Source: Maribellus luteus (lineage in GTDB: Bacteria > Bacteroidota > Bacteroidia > Bacteroidales > Prolixibacteraceae). From it: a stretch of 64,000 nt of DNA. The stretch lies in contig NZ_QWGR01000018.1 in NCBI RefSeq assembly GCF_003576475.1, forward strand, positions 1 to 64,000. The letters run 5' to 3'. Below, one piece after another: positions 53,155-61,806 of this stretch. Every line of letters starts with the position of its first letter. Position 1 is the first letter of the stretch. The notes under the pieces were generated by a model. It was not told the origin of the DNA. It made no database searches and saw only the letters and a program-made list of their open reading frames with translations. The position numbers were made by a program, and so were the translations under genes.

Positions 53155-53371
53155 GTTGTAGAATTAATTGTTTGTAACTGTTTTCACATTCATCAACGTT
53201 CTAAATGGATTTCGGTTTGATGAAGTGGAAAAAGTTAACATCGATTGCCGAAGGAGGAGGTGGCAATATTTTGATAGTTTGGATATTAAGAACGATCAGA
53301 TGTCAGTGTAAAAAAGCAGATTTAACGTTGGATGTATTCCGTTAATTGAGTTTTAGTTTTGCTGTGAAGCT

Positions 53372-53475
53372 GTATTGCCGTGCCTTGTCAGCGCTTAACG
53401 GATTTAGCCGCTTAGCGCATAATATTTACAGGTGATAGTTAAAAGGGAGTTTACGGTGTTTGGGGATAAGACGTT
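53372..53475. repeat. 104-bp direct repeat, copy 1
   Basis: Identical over 104 bases to 53762-53865. It contains an imperfect hairpin (GCGCTTAACGG with CCGCTTAGCGC, two mismatches). The two copies are 390 bases apart in start position. Confidence 0.95.
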
Positions 53476-53761
53476 GATAAATTCACGTTCTCTGAGCGTG
53501 GTCAGGGAAGCACTGCATTTCGCTTTCGAGTATTATCGTCATTTCGCAAGTACTTTTTATTTCACGCTGATTGCGCTGATTATCGCAAATTTTATCTCAC
53601 CCATCTGGATGGAATTATTTTCTGCGTAGATCTGCGTTATCTGCGAGACGTTAAATTCCGCTGCGGAGTTAAGGTATAAGTCAAATCAATGCGAGAAAGA
53701 ACAATAATTGTGTTTTTACTGGTAAATCACGTCCTTTGGGCGTGATTGATTGAGTATGCCC

Positions 53762-53865
53762 GTATTGCCGTGCCTTGTCAGCGCTTAACGGATTTAGCCG
53801 CTTAGCGCATAATATTTACAGGTGATAGTTAAAAGGGAGTTTACGGTGTTTGGGGATAAGACGTT
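53762..53865. repeat. 104-bp direct repeat, copy 2
   Basis: Identical over 104 bases to 53372-53475, from GTATTGCCGTGCC to GATAAGACGTT. The sequences on either side differ, so the repeat boundaries are sharp. Confidence 0.95.
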
Positions 53866-53899
53866 AATACCGCTTAAATACTCACTACTTTCAAAGGCA

Positions 53900-54394
53900 T
53901 TATTTTAACATCCGCGGCACCAAATGAAAAGCCAGCGAACCACTGCGCGCTTTTACATCTTTCCACGAATCCACATCGAAATCGATCCCAACGGTGGAGG
54001 TGGTGGGCATGTCGCCGTGAAACGACTGCAACAGGTTGGCTACATAATAATAAAACCCCGGATTATGCCCGAAAAAGAAAACCGTTTCTGCTTCTTCGGG
54101 CAATTCCCGGATAAGGTCGACGAACTCACCGGTTGTAAGTCCGTCGTAAATATCTTCTACTTCCTGAATCTTATTTTGGCTAAAGCCTAAGTTATCGGCA
54201 AAAATACGTGCGGTTTTAAGGGCTCTTTTCGCCGGGCTCGATACCATAAGGTCGGGTGCAACCTTGCGCTGGTTTAATTCGGAGCTTACCAGCGCAGCAT
54301 CGCTTTTTCCCCGATCCTGAAGGTCGCGGCTAAAATCATCATCGTATCCGTAAGGAACGGCTTTTCCGTGGCGAACAATAATTACTCTTTTCAT
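53900..54394 (-). CDS. SixA-like histidine phosphatase
   Basis: The 164-residue protein is a short histidine phosphatase: VIIVRHGKAVPYG near residue 4 carries the RHG motif, PAKRALKTARIFADN and VFFFGHNPGFYYYV give the further catalytic residues. SixA dephosphorylates phosphohistidine in signalling proteins in E. coli; here the target is not known. Confidence 0.9.
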   Translation of the reverse strand: MKRVIIVRHGKAVPYGYDDDFSRDLQDRGKSDAALVSSELNQRKVAPDLMVSSPAKRALKTARIFADNLGFSQNKIQEVEDIYDGLTTGEFVDLIRELPEEAETVFFFGHNPGFYYYVANLLQSFHGDMPTTSTVGIDFDVDSWKDVKARSGSLAFHLVPRMLK

Positions 54395-54455
54395 ACCGCA
54401 TGTATTTAGACTGAAAGTTTACGTAAAAAACATTCCGACAGTTTGTTCGCGGCGC

Positions 54456-54734
54456 TTAAATTGTTTCGTAAACGTCAATTTCAGCCTGCGCGAGTTCAAC
54501 TATTTGGGGAACAATACCTGTAAAATGGGGTGTGTTATTATGAAAATCAACGGCTGCCTGGTCTTTCCATTTCTCAATCAAACAGAAAACAGAATTGCTT
54601 TTGAGATCTTTATGCAAAATGTATTCGATGCACCCTGCTTCGGCTCTCGATGCTTCTCCGAGTTCATTAATCAATTGTAAGAAACTTGTTTCTTTTCCCT
54701 GCTTTACCGTAAATTTGGCTACTATTGAAATCAT
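54456..54734 (-). CDS. Putative quinol monooxygenase (ABM domain)
   Basis: The 92-residue protein is an antibiotic-biosynthesis-monooxygenase-type dimeric alpha-beta barrel: ISIVAKFTVKQGKETSFLQLI, EAGCIEYILHKDLKSNSVFCLIEKWKDQAAVDFH, HFTGIVPQI. Members include YgiN-type quinol monooxygenases; substrate unknown. Confidence 0.85.
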   Translation of the reverse strand: MISIVAKFTVKQGKETSFLQLINELGEASRAEAGCIEYILHKDLKSNSVFCLIEKWKDQAAVDFHNNTPHFTGIVPQIVELAQAEIDVYETI

Positions 54735-54807
54735 GCTTATTATTTTTGGTTATTTGATTTTGGTTGAAGCAAATTTAACTTAATTTATTGCAATAGAAAA
54801 TACAGAG

Positions 54808-55320
54808 ATGAGGCGCATTGGACTTTTATCAGACACACACGGATTTATTCACGAGCGGATTTTTACTTTTTTTGAAAAGGTGGACGAGATTTGGCACGCA
54901 GGCGATATCGGCAACATTCAAACTGCCGACCGGCTGGCAGCCTTTAAACCCTTAAAAGCAGTTTACGGCAACATCGACGGGCAGGATGTGCGGATTGTTC
55001 ACCCCATGCACCAGCGTTTTAAATGCGAACAGGTGGATGTTTGGATGACACACATTGGTGGTTACCCCGGGCGGTACGAACGCTATGTAAAACCGGATAT
55101 TTTTACCAACTCACCCGATCTGTTTATCAGCGGGCACTCACACATTCTGAAAGTGATTTACGATCAGAAATATAATTTTCTGCACATAAACCCCGGGGCT
55201 GCCGGATACAAAGGCTTTCACAAAGTGTGCACTGCCGTGCGTTTTACAATTGACGGGAAGGAAATACGCGACCTGGAAGTTTGGCAAATTCCAAGAGACG
55301 AAGTGGCTCCTACTTTTTAA
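54808..55320 (+). CDS. YfcE-family metallophosphoesterase
   Basis: The 170-residue protein is a phosphodiesterase of the MJ0936/YfcE type. LLSDTHGF near residue 5 gives DxH, WHAGDIGN near 30 gives GD, GNIDGQD near 54 gives the GN motif, and FISGHSHILK near 109 gives GHSH, together forming a two-metal site. Substrate unknown. Its stop overlaps that of prmA by 11 bases. Confidence 0.92.
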   Translation: MRRIGLLSDTHGFIHERIFTFFEKVDEIWHAGDIGNIQTADRLAAFKPLKAVYGNIDGQDVRIVHPMHQRFKCEQVDVWMTHIGGYPGRYERYVKPDIFTNSPDLFISGHSHILKVIYDQKYNFLHINPGAAGYKGFHKVCTAVRFTIDGKEIRDLEVWQIPRDEVAPTF

Positions 55321-56146
55321 ATGAATAGGCCACCCAGTTGTTTTTTTCTTTGAACCCGGCATCTTTCAAGCCCAAACTCTCTGCTTTTGTTTTGATGGCC
55401 GGAATATCCTCTTTGTAAAAACCGCTCATGATCAGGATTCCGCCGTCGTTCAGAACGTGGTTGTAGGCGGGCAGGTCGTTGAGTAACACATTGCGCTGGA
55501 TATTGGCAAAAATCACATCGTAAGACTCATCGTTCAGCAATTTGGCGTCGCCCAGCTTTACATCGAGGTTTTGGATGTTGTTGAGTTTTGCATTTTCCTG
55601 GCTCCCTTCGTACGACCACTTGTCGATGTCGATGGCCGTGATTTTATCCGCACCTTTCATCGAGGCCATAATGCCGAGTATTCCTGTTCCGCAACCCATG
55701 TCAAGCACCGATTTTCCTGACATATCGTTCTGAAGTATCGACTCCAGCACCAGCGAGGTAGTTTCGTGGTTGCCGGTTCCGAAAGCCATGTTGGGCTCAA
55801 TCACAATCTCGTATTTCAGCTTTGGGTAATCGGTATGAAAAGGAGCCCTGACCACGCATTCGTTGGCAATCACCAGTGGTTTAAAATAATTTTTCTCCCA
55901 TTCTTCGTTCCAGTTCTGGTCCTCAATGAGTTCTGATTTTACATCAAAACAAAAGTCTTCCGAGAACTCATTCAACACCCCGTTCAATTCTCCTTTGTTG
56001 TATGCAGTGGCCGGAATATATGCGTCGAATCCCATTTCTGAATCAACAAAACTATCAAACCCAATGTCGGCAAGCTGTGCTGTCAACACTTCGCGAAGCC
56101 ATTCCTGAAAGGGGGTTATTTCGATGCTTACTTTTTTGTAGTCCAT
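55310..56146 (-). CDS. prmA: Ribosomal protein L11 methyltransferase
   Basis: The 278-residue protein has an N-terminal L11-binding region and a C-terminal AdoMet domain with GTGNHETTSLVLES near residue 140, VLDMGCGTGILGIMASMKGA near 165 and FANIQRNVL near 230, typical of PrmA. It trimethylates ribosomal protein L11. ATG 56146 is chosen; an upstream start would translate the terminator. It is downstream of the DUF4857 operon but separated by a terminator. Confidence 0.93.
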   Translation of the reverse strand: MDYKKVSIEITPFQEWLREVLTAQLADIGFDSFVDSEMGFDAYIPATAYNKGELNGVLNEFSEDFCFDVKSELIEDQNWNEEWEKNYFKPLVIANECVVRAPFHTDYPKLKYEIVIEPNMAFGTGNHETTSLVLESILQNDMSGKSVLDMGCGTGILGIMASMKGADKITAIDIDKWSYEGSQENAKLNNIQNLDVKLGDAKLLNDESYDVIFANIQRNVLLNDLPAYNHVLNDGGILIMSGFYKEDIPAIKTKAESLGLKDAGFKEKNNWVAYSFKK

Positions 56147-56168
56147 GGGAAAATTTTTTGTGAAGGTA

Positions 56169-56204
56169 TAAAAAAAACAGCCATCCGGGTATCGAATGGC
56201 TGCC
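56169..56204 (-). terminator. Rho-independent terminator of the TonB/DUF4857 operon
   Basis: On the minus strand CAGCCAT (56202-56196) pairs with ATGGCTG (56184-56178), followed by a run of T. It lies 22 bases past the DUF4857 stop. Confidence 0.88.
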
Positions 56205-56225
56205 ACTATTTTTTGCTTTTTCCTT

Positions 56226-57461
56226 CTAGCTGAAAAATTTATTGGGGAAGAAATTCACGGCTAAAAAGCCAAAGATTCCTGTTAAGCAGATAATCAGCAG
56301 ATCGGGCAGCTGACTTCTTAATTTTTGTTTTCTTTTCCGGATAAGAATAAACTGAACAATGGCAAGCAGAAGGCTTACCGCAAGCCAATAAAAAGCAGGA
56401 CTTGGTTGAAAATAAAAGTTGATGAATCCGGAGTTGGGATTGGTCATACTTAGTTGAACGGGAAACAGAGCAGCGGCTATTTTTCCTTCTTTTCGTTGAC
56501 TTTGAACCGGCCAGATTTCTGAATATTCATCCACCGGATTCAGGTCGCGGTCGAAAATATGCGAGCGGACAAAGCCTTCGCCCAAAACACTGACATTGAA
56601 ATTCAGCAGATCGCCGTATATACGTATTTCGTGCTTTTCGGGGTCGATGTCATCCACCGGGAAATGTTCCAGCAGATAATCGTACTGTGTTAGCATGTAC
56701 AGGTGCTTATCTTCCGAAAAAAGGTAGGCATAATAAAGTTTGTCGCTGTTGTCGGTACACTGAATGGTTTTGAACTTCAGTCCTTCGGGTAAATCAACCC
56801 TGCGGACAAAAGGTTTTCCTTCCACCATTTTTATATGAAAGAGCTGATTGGCCGAATCGATCACCAGGTAACCTTCGTCGCACGATTTCAAGGTGGTGGG
56901 AATCCCGCTGATGGAGGTGGCCGGAAACTGAAAGCCGCGTTTGTACAAAACGGCTGAAAACATGCGGCTTTTCTCTTCGTTAATTTGGTTGGTCTCGGCA
57001 TCGATAAACTCCATTCGCCAGGTGATCCTGAAAAAATCTTCGGGCATTTCAAGATTTACACGGCCCGATTGCGACTCAAACAAGGGAAACAGCGAGGGCT
57101 GGGGAGCGCGAATGTCTTCCGGCTTTAACCTGAAAATGGAACGGTATTTACTAATCTGGTGCGGGTCCATCTCCACGCCGTTTATCGAATCGGGCAAAGT
57201 CCGGTTCATTAGTAGCTGTCGTGTATACACAAATGGAAGCCGGGCTTCGTACTCTTCGCGTGTAAATGTTTCTCCTTTTGTGTTGGTAAAAACCGTTTTC
57301 TCTTCGTTGCGAAGGATCAAGAAATCATTGTCAACTGCACTGTACTGGACAAAGGGACTTTTTACGGGTTGGGCAAAGGCCATCCAGTAAAGTTTCGGAA
57401 GGACAATTGCCAAGCCGGTTATGGCAATAAGTACTAATATGTATCGGCTAAGTTTTACCAT
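56226..57461 (-). CDS. DUF4857 family membrane protein
   Basis: The 411-residue protein has one N-terminal membrane segment, a large extracytoplasmic region with WQ-like beta strands (PDSINGVEMDPHQISKYRSIFRL, MEFIDAETNQINEEKSRMF, HIFDRDLNPVDEYSEIWPV), and two C-terminal membrane segments near residues 355-375 and 390-407. It is last in a six-gene operon with an ABC transporter, separated by one base from the permease gene. Role unknown. Confidence 0.8.
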   Translation of the reverse strand: MVKLSRYILVLIAITGLAIVLPKLYWMAFAQPVKSPFVQYSAVDNDFLILRNEEKTVFTNTKGETFTREEYEARLPFVYTRQLLMNRTLPDSINGVEMDPHQISKYRSIFRLKPEDIRAPQPSLFPLFESQSGRVNLEMPEDFFRITWRMEFIDAETNQINEEKSRMFSAVLYKRGFQFPATSISGIPTTLKSCDEGYLVIDSANQLFHIKMVEGKPFVRRVDLPEGLKFKTIQCTDNSDKLYYAYLFSEDKHLYMLTQYDYLLEHFPVDDIDPEKHEIRIYGDLLNFNVSVLGEGFVRSHIFDRDLNPVDEYSEIWPVQSQRKEGKIAAALFPVQLSMTNPNSGFINFYFQPSPAFYWLAVSLLLAIVQFILIRKRKQKLRSQLPDLLIICLTGIFGFLAVNFFPNKFFS

Positions 57462-57462
57462 T

Positions 57463-58131
57463 TTACATTTCTCCTTTTCTAAACCGGTAACCCGAGAACA
57501 ACAATGAGATGCTTAATAAGATCGTAAGAACAGCCAGCGTAATGTTGACCGGCTGGTAGGCTGCTGTGGGGCCGTTCTTAAAAAACAAAGGAATAAATGT
57601 GGCAGCCACCAGCAAGTACAGAAAACGGTATTTCCAAACCGGTTCCAGAACGATCAGCGCCACCAGGTAGTAGGCGGAAAAACCCGCCAGAAACCAGGGA
57701 ATAAGCGAAACCAGTGCCGGAAGAATAATGTTGGAAGGGAAATAAAACGCGGCAATTCCTGAAAAGAGTGCTATTAAAATGAGGTACACCACCAGCAGGC
57801 AACACGAGCCAAAAACCATCATGCTTAGCAGAACTTTGTTCTCGTTAAACGGCAGATGAAATGTAAGCTTTATGCGCTTGTTCACTGTTTCGGGGAAGTA
57901 CTGGGCAACGGCTACCAATAAACCACCTGCCAGGGGGATAAATTTTAGTAGGCTGAAAAATTTAAGTCCTTTAAAAAGAATAAGATTCCAGTAATTATTG
58001 GCCTGGTTAAAAGTGGTGTCGTGTTGCACTTTCAAAAAAAGATAGCCCACCGCCAACATGCCCAGCAGGGTATAAAGGAGGGTAAACCACCTGATTTTTA
58101 GCCACTCTTTGTATATCATTGCTTTCCACAT
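57463..58131 (-). CDS. ABC-2-type permease-like membrane protein
   Basis: The 222-residue protein has about six membrane helices (near 16-34, 52-76, 99-122, 126-150, 155-175 and 195-214) with a charged N-terminus (WKAMIYKEWLKIRWFTLLYT) as in ABC-2 permeases. It sits between the ATPase gene (4 bases upstream) and the DUF4857 gene, and is the likely partner of that ATPase. No sequence motif defines the substrate. Confidence 0.78.
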   Translation of the reverse strand: MWKAMIYKEWLKIRWFTLLYTLLGMLAVGYLFLKVQHDTTFNQANNYWNLILFKGLKFFSLLKFIPLAGGLLVAVAQYFPETVNKRIKLTFHLPFNENKVLLSMMVFGSCCLLVVYLILIALFSGIAAFYFPSNIILPALVSLIPWFLAGFSAYYLVALIVLEPVWKYRFLYLLVAATFIPLFFKNGPTAAYQPVNITLAVLTILLSISLLFSGYRFRKGEM

Positions 58132-58135
58132 ATTC

Positions 58136-59026
58136 CTAATACTTGCCGGTTAAACCAATAAAGGCGTCTTCGAGTCCCATTGCCACCTGTTGAAAGGCAC
58201 GGTGTTGAATGCCGTTTTTCTCCAGGAACTTCTTCACAAACGCTTCTGATTCGTAGGTGTAAATCTCCACCTTGTTGTGTACTTTTTCGACGTTTACCAC
58301 AAAATCTTCTTTTTTCAGGTCGATGGACGGATCTTCCACTTCGAGGTAAAACTGTTTGAAGGAGCGCATAAACTCGTTTACGTTTTGTTGTGCCAGCACG
58401 CAGTTGTAATCCATAATCAGCACATCGTCGATCAGGCGCTCCATGTCCTGAATAATATGCGAAGTGGTGAAAATGGTTTTCTTTTGGGCTTTGGCATATT
58501 CGCGCAGGTAATCGATAAACAGCCGCCGGTAACCGGGATCGAGTCCCATCGAGAAGTCATCGAGAATCAGCAGATCGGGGTCTTGCGCCAAAATCAGACC
58601 GAGCGCCACCTGCGATCGTTGGCCGCACGACATGGTGGAGATTTTTTGCCGCGGAGTAACTTGTAACTTCGACATCAACTCCCAGTACGGCTCCGGATTC
58701 CATCGCCGGTACACACGGGAATAGAATTTTTCGATCTGGTGAATGTTCATAAAAGTGTACTGAATATGGCCTTCGATCAGAAACCCGATGCGCGCTTTGT
58801 TCGATGGCGAAAGGTGCTGCGAATTCTCGCCATAGATGAGACACTCTCCGCTGCGGGGCTGTAAAAAACCATTCAAAATATTGATGGTGGTGGTTTTGCC
58901 CGCTCCGTTTTTCCCCAGTAGCCCCAGTATGCTTCCGTCTTCTACCCGGAAATTCAGGTTCTCATAAACCATTTTTTTCCCGTAATAGTGGGTGAGATTA
59001 TTGCATTCTATCGCGTATGAAGCCAT
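58136..59026 (-). CDS. ABC transporter ATP-binding protein
   Basis: The 296-residue protein is an ABC ATPase: Walker A GLLGKNGAGKTTTINILNG near residue 34, signature MSCGQRSQVALGLILAQ near 133 (SCGQ in place of SGGQ), Walker B LLILDDFSMGLDP near 153. The catalytic glutamate of Walker B is Asp here. A regulatory C-terminal part follows. It powers the permease encoded next; substrate unknown. The gene follows the DUF6850 gene by 9 bases. Confidence 0.9.
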   Translation of the reverse strand: MASYAIECNNLTHYYGKKMVYENLNFRVEDGSILGLLGKNGAGKTTTINILNGFLQPRSGECLIYGENSQHLSPSNKARIGFLIEGHIQYTFMNIHQIEKFYSRVYRRWNPEPYWELMSKLQVTPRQKISTMSCGQRSQVALGLILAQDPDLLILDDFSMGLDPGYRRLFIDYLREYAKAQKKTIFTTSHIIQDMERLIDDVLIMDYNCVLAQQNVNEFMRSFKQFYLEVEDPSIDLKKEDFVVNVEKVHNKVEIYTYESEAFVKKFLEKNGIQHRAFQQVAMGLEDAFIGLTGKY

Positions 59027-59032
59027 GTTTCG

Positions 59033-60592
59033 TTAAAAGTTGATTCCTACTTGTATGCTTGTACTGTTCTTCTCGGGATCGCCAGTCATTTGCGAGAAGC
59101 GTTTTGTATAATCGATACCTGTATAGAGCTGTACTCTGTGTTCGTACATTTTTACTCTTCTTGCCAGCTGTATTTTTCCACCCAGCTCCGTCATTCCTTT
59201 GTTCCAATAGTCGAAATCGTGATGTACCATTTCAGTATGCGTTGTTTCCAGCAAAGCCGGGTCGCTAACCAGGTTCAACCGACTGTTAAATCCTTTTCGG
59301 TAGGCTCCGTTGGCTGAAAGAATAATATCGGCCACGCTTGTGCTAATCTCTTTCTCAACAGCCGCATTGATTTTATACTGGTTAAGCTTCTGTTTGTTTT
59401 TCTCGGGAACAAAGTAATAGGAGGTTTCCGAGCCTGTGATCATGGCACCGGCTTTCACTCCCCAGTTTATGTGATCCCTGTCTTGAAACGTGTACCACGA
59501 ATAATCAAATCCGAAATTATCTTCCCGGTGCCAGTACAGAACGTATTTGGCAATGGTTTCCCAGTGAAATTTTTCCTGCGTGGCTTTGGGTTCCATTACG
59601 GGCTCGTGTCCGTAAATATGTTTATCAGTAAAATATAATTTGAGTTTATGAATACTTCCGCTAGTGTTGCGCAGGATAAAAGTGGATGCTGCTTCGGTTT
59701 GGAATTTCTCGAGCAACACCAGTTGAATGGGAGAAAGTTTGCCGCGTTTTATGTCGGTTTCTTTTTGAAAGAAAGAGATTTCAGTGAGGTTTGATAAGCG
59801 ATCTCCTTTCCATCCCAATTGAAGGCCTGCCCCCAAAAGAGTGGATTGGTTGCTTCGGTCGTCCATTTCGGTGGTGGCGGAGTACACACCCATTCCTCTG
59901 AAATGATAGAAATTATAGGTAGAATCGCTGAGCGTTTTCAGTGAAATGTCTTCTTTGGCAGTTTGAAGATGAAGGTTTAAACCCGCCATGAACTTTCCGG
60001 GCCTGAAAACGATCCCCGGTTTAAAGTCGAACTCGGTTGCTTTGTTGGTTGGCCTTGGATCTTTTCTGCGGGCTCCAACTCCTGTTTGGTACTTTACATC
60101 AAAGCCCAGATCGATCAGCGAACTTAACTTTAAGGCACCGCGCACCTGCATGTCAAAAAATTCTTTGCGATAGGTACCTCCGGTTCCATCTCCCAAAGTA
60201 TAGGGGTTGTCGTCATAAGGATTCAGTACATCTACCCATTTTACTTTTTTCTCTTCCTGGCTGTAATACGAAAACGCCCCGTAAAATTTCCAGTTGTTGA
60301 GTTTCTGGTAACCGTAGGTCTGAAATCCATACTGGTTTTGTTTTTCCCCTTCCTGAAAGCGATGATAATCGCCGTTTTCGTGCTGATACAAAAGACGTGC
60401 TGTGCCTAAGCGGTACTGTATGTCGAAAGATTGCAAACCGGCCGCATTGCCCGACTCCGACCAAAGCGTATTCAAAAGCAGTATTTTTTCTGATGACAAA
60501 GAATTTCGCAACGAATCCTGCTTCTGTGCCAAAGTCTGAAAACTCATCACCAGAGCCAGAAAAAAGAGCGGTATTTTGCGGTGTTCTTTCAT
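59033..60592 (-). CDS. DUF6850-family outer-membrane beta-barrel protein
   Basis: The 519-residue protein has a signal peptide (IPLFFLALVMSFQTLAQ) and repeated barrel strands (NWKFYGAFSYYSQEEKKV, GALKLSSLIDLGFDVKYQTG, RVKMYEHRVQLYTGIDYTKRF), ending with IQVGINF. It resembles DUF6850 barrel proteins. It shares one base with the stop of the DUF4876 gene (TAATG), so translation is coupled. It probably forms part of an outer-membrane complex with the TonB receptor and lipoprotein. Confidence 0.75.
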   Translation of the reverse strand: MKEHRKIPLFFLALVMSFQTLAQKQDSLRNSLSSEKILLLNTLWSESGNAAGLQSFDIQYRLGTARLLYQHENGDYHRFQEGEKQNQYGFQTYGYQKLNNWKFYGAFSYYSQEEKKVKWVDVLNPYDDNPYTLGDGTGGTYRKEFFDMQVRGALKLSSLIDLGFDVKYQTGVGARRKDPRPTNKATEFDFKPGIVFRPGKFMAGLNLHLQTAKEDISLKTLSDSTYNFYHFRGMGVYSATTEMDDRSNQSTLLGAGLQLGWKGDRLSNLTEISFFQKETDIKRGKLSPIQLVLLEKFQTEAASTFILRNTSGSIHKLKLYFTDKHIYGHEPVMEPKATQEKFHWETIAKYVLYWHREDNFGFDYSWYTFQDRDHINWGVKAGAMITGSETSYYFVPEKNKQKLNQYKINAAVEKEISTSVADIILSANGAYRKGFNSRLNLVSDPALLETTHTEMVHHDFDYWNKGMTELGGKIQLARRVKMYEHRVQLYTGIDYTKRFSQMTGDPEKNSTSIQVGINF

Positions 60593-61794
60593 TATTGTTG
60601 TGCGATCACTCCCGGTGTTGGCACCTGGTTGGTGAGAAAATCGTTGCTTGAGTTGTTGGTATCCTGATACACGGTTCGCCCGTTGATCACTTCTTTTACT
60701 TTTCGTCTGATAGATACCCCTTCGTATCCTCCTCTGGTTTGAATATAACCCACATCAATGCTGTTGGGTAGGCGCTTGTAAACAGTTTCATTTAATTGTG
60801 GGTTTTCAATACCGTCAATGATCCAGCCGTATGGAACCATGAAGCAGTTCATTGATCCTCCCGGCTCTGTCATAAAGTTGTCAGGATTTGTAAAAATATT
60901 TTCATATTCATCAGAAGGCAGTCTGAACAGAATGCAGATCATTCCCCGTGTATCCATCAGCATGGTGGTGCCTGCCGTGATTCTTTGCATTAGCAGATTG
61001 GGGACCGATGGAGCATCTGCGTATTTGCCGTTTTCTACATACATTTCCCACGCAGCACCCGAAAGGTCCACCGAGTTTGAGTTTCCGTTTGGATCGTCGC
61101 GGTGATTCAGTCCCGATAAAGCAATGATAAAAGACTCTCCGGGCTGAACCGGATGTTCCTGTCCTGATCCGGGAACAATGGGGATGAAACTCCACAGGGG
61201 AATACGGGGCATAAGATTGCCGTTTGCATCTACCCAGGGAGTAGGCTCGTACGTTCTGGTATAACGAACAGCCCCGAAACACAATCCGTCAGAGTAGAGC
61301 ACTTTGTCACTATTGTTATAAATTTCAACAAACTTATCGGCGCTGTAAACAGCTCCTTCCGGAGTTCTGCTACCCGATGAATAGAGTTCTTTTATTACAA
61401 AGCCTTCTGATTCAATCACGTATTCGGTGTTTATTTTTAACTGAATTCCGTTCTCCATAATCTGTTGCCCGGTGAGGCTCCCGCTGAACAAAAGCATTTT
61501 CATACTTGGGTAGCCATCCAGCTCTATTTGGTGTTTTTCCTGGAACGAGATCACCAGATCATAACTTCCTCCTCGCACATCAAAAGTGGCAATGCCATTG
61601 GGATCGGTGGTCGACGTAAATTCACGGCCTGTTTGCGTGTTTCGAACCAATATATCGGTATTGGCAACAGGGCCTCCGCTTTCAACGTTTTCAGGATAAA
61701 ATACTTTTACCGTAAAACTATAGGTTGTCGGTTCGTCGTACTTTTCACAAGCCACCATCAAGGCAATCAGTAGTATAAATACTATTCTTTTCAT
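60592..61794 (-). CDS. DUF4876 family lipoprotein
   Basis: The 400-residue protein has a lipobox (LIALMVACEK, Cys16), an Ig/carboxypeptidase-regulatory-like domain near residues 22-130 (VKVFYPENVESGGPVANTDILVRN, GIATFDVRGGSYDLVISF), then a lamin-tail-like module (FVIKELYSSGSRTPEGAVYSADKFVEIYNNSD) and the rest. It is likely to sit at the outer membrane with the TonB-dependent receptor encoded 12 bases upstream, in the place of SusD-like lipoproteins but not homologous to them. Confidence 0.78.
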   Translation of the reverse strand: MKRIVFILLIALMVACEKYDEPTTYSFTVKVFYPENVESGGPVANTDILVRNTQTGREFTSTTDPNGIATFDVRGGSYDLVISFQEKHQIELDGYPSMKMLLFSGSLTGQQIMENGIQLKINTEYVIESEGFVIKELYSSGSRTPEGAVYSADKFVEIYNNSDKVLYSDGLCFGAVRYTRTYEPTPWVDANGNLMPRIPLWSFIPIVPGSGQEHPVQPGESFIIALSGLNHRDDPNGNSNSVDLSGAAWEMYVENGKYADAPSVPNLLMQRITAGTTMLMDTRGMICILFRLPSDEYENIFTNPDNFMTEPGGSMNCFMVPYGWIIDGIENPQLNETVYKRLPNSIDVGYIQTRGGYEGVSIRRKVKEVINGRTVYQDTNNSSNDFLTNQVPTPGVIAQQ

Positions 61795-61806
61795 TTGTTA
61801 GGTTTG

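Larger units (their letters stand above)
53155..53899. other. Long gene-free spacer with repeats upstream of cydA
   Basis: These 745 bases between cydA and the SixA-like gene hold no supported gene. They contain the two copies of a 104-bp perfect direct repeat, an inverted repeat at 53726-53748 (AATCACG and CGTGATT), and a segment near 53620 with TCTGCGTAGATCTGCGTTATCTGCG-like repeats common in Bacteroidota intergenic DNA. Confidence 0.75.

Noticed and set aside
53432-53629. 65-codon frame in the spacer upstream of cydA
   Set aside because: It starts inside the 104-bp direct repeat and ends in a common intergenic repeat, without family or promoter; the second repeat copy does not continue the frame.
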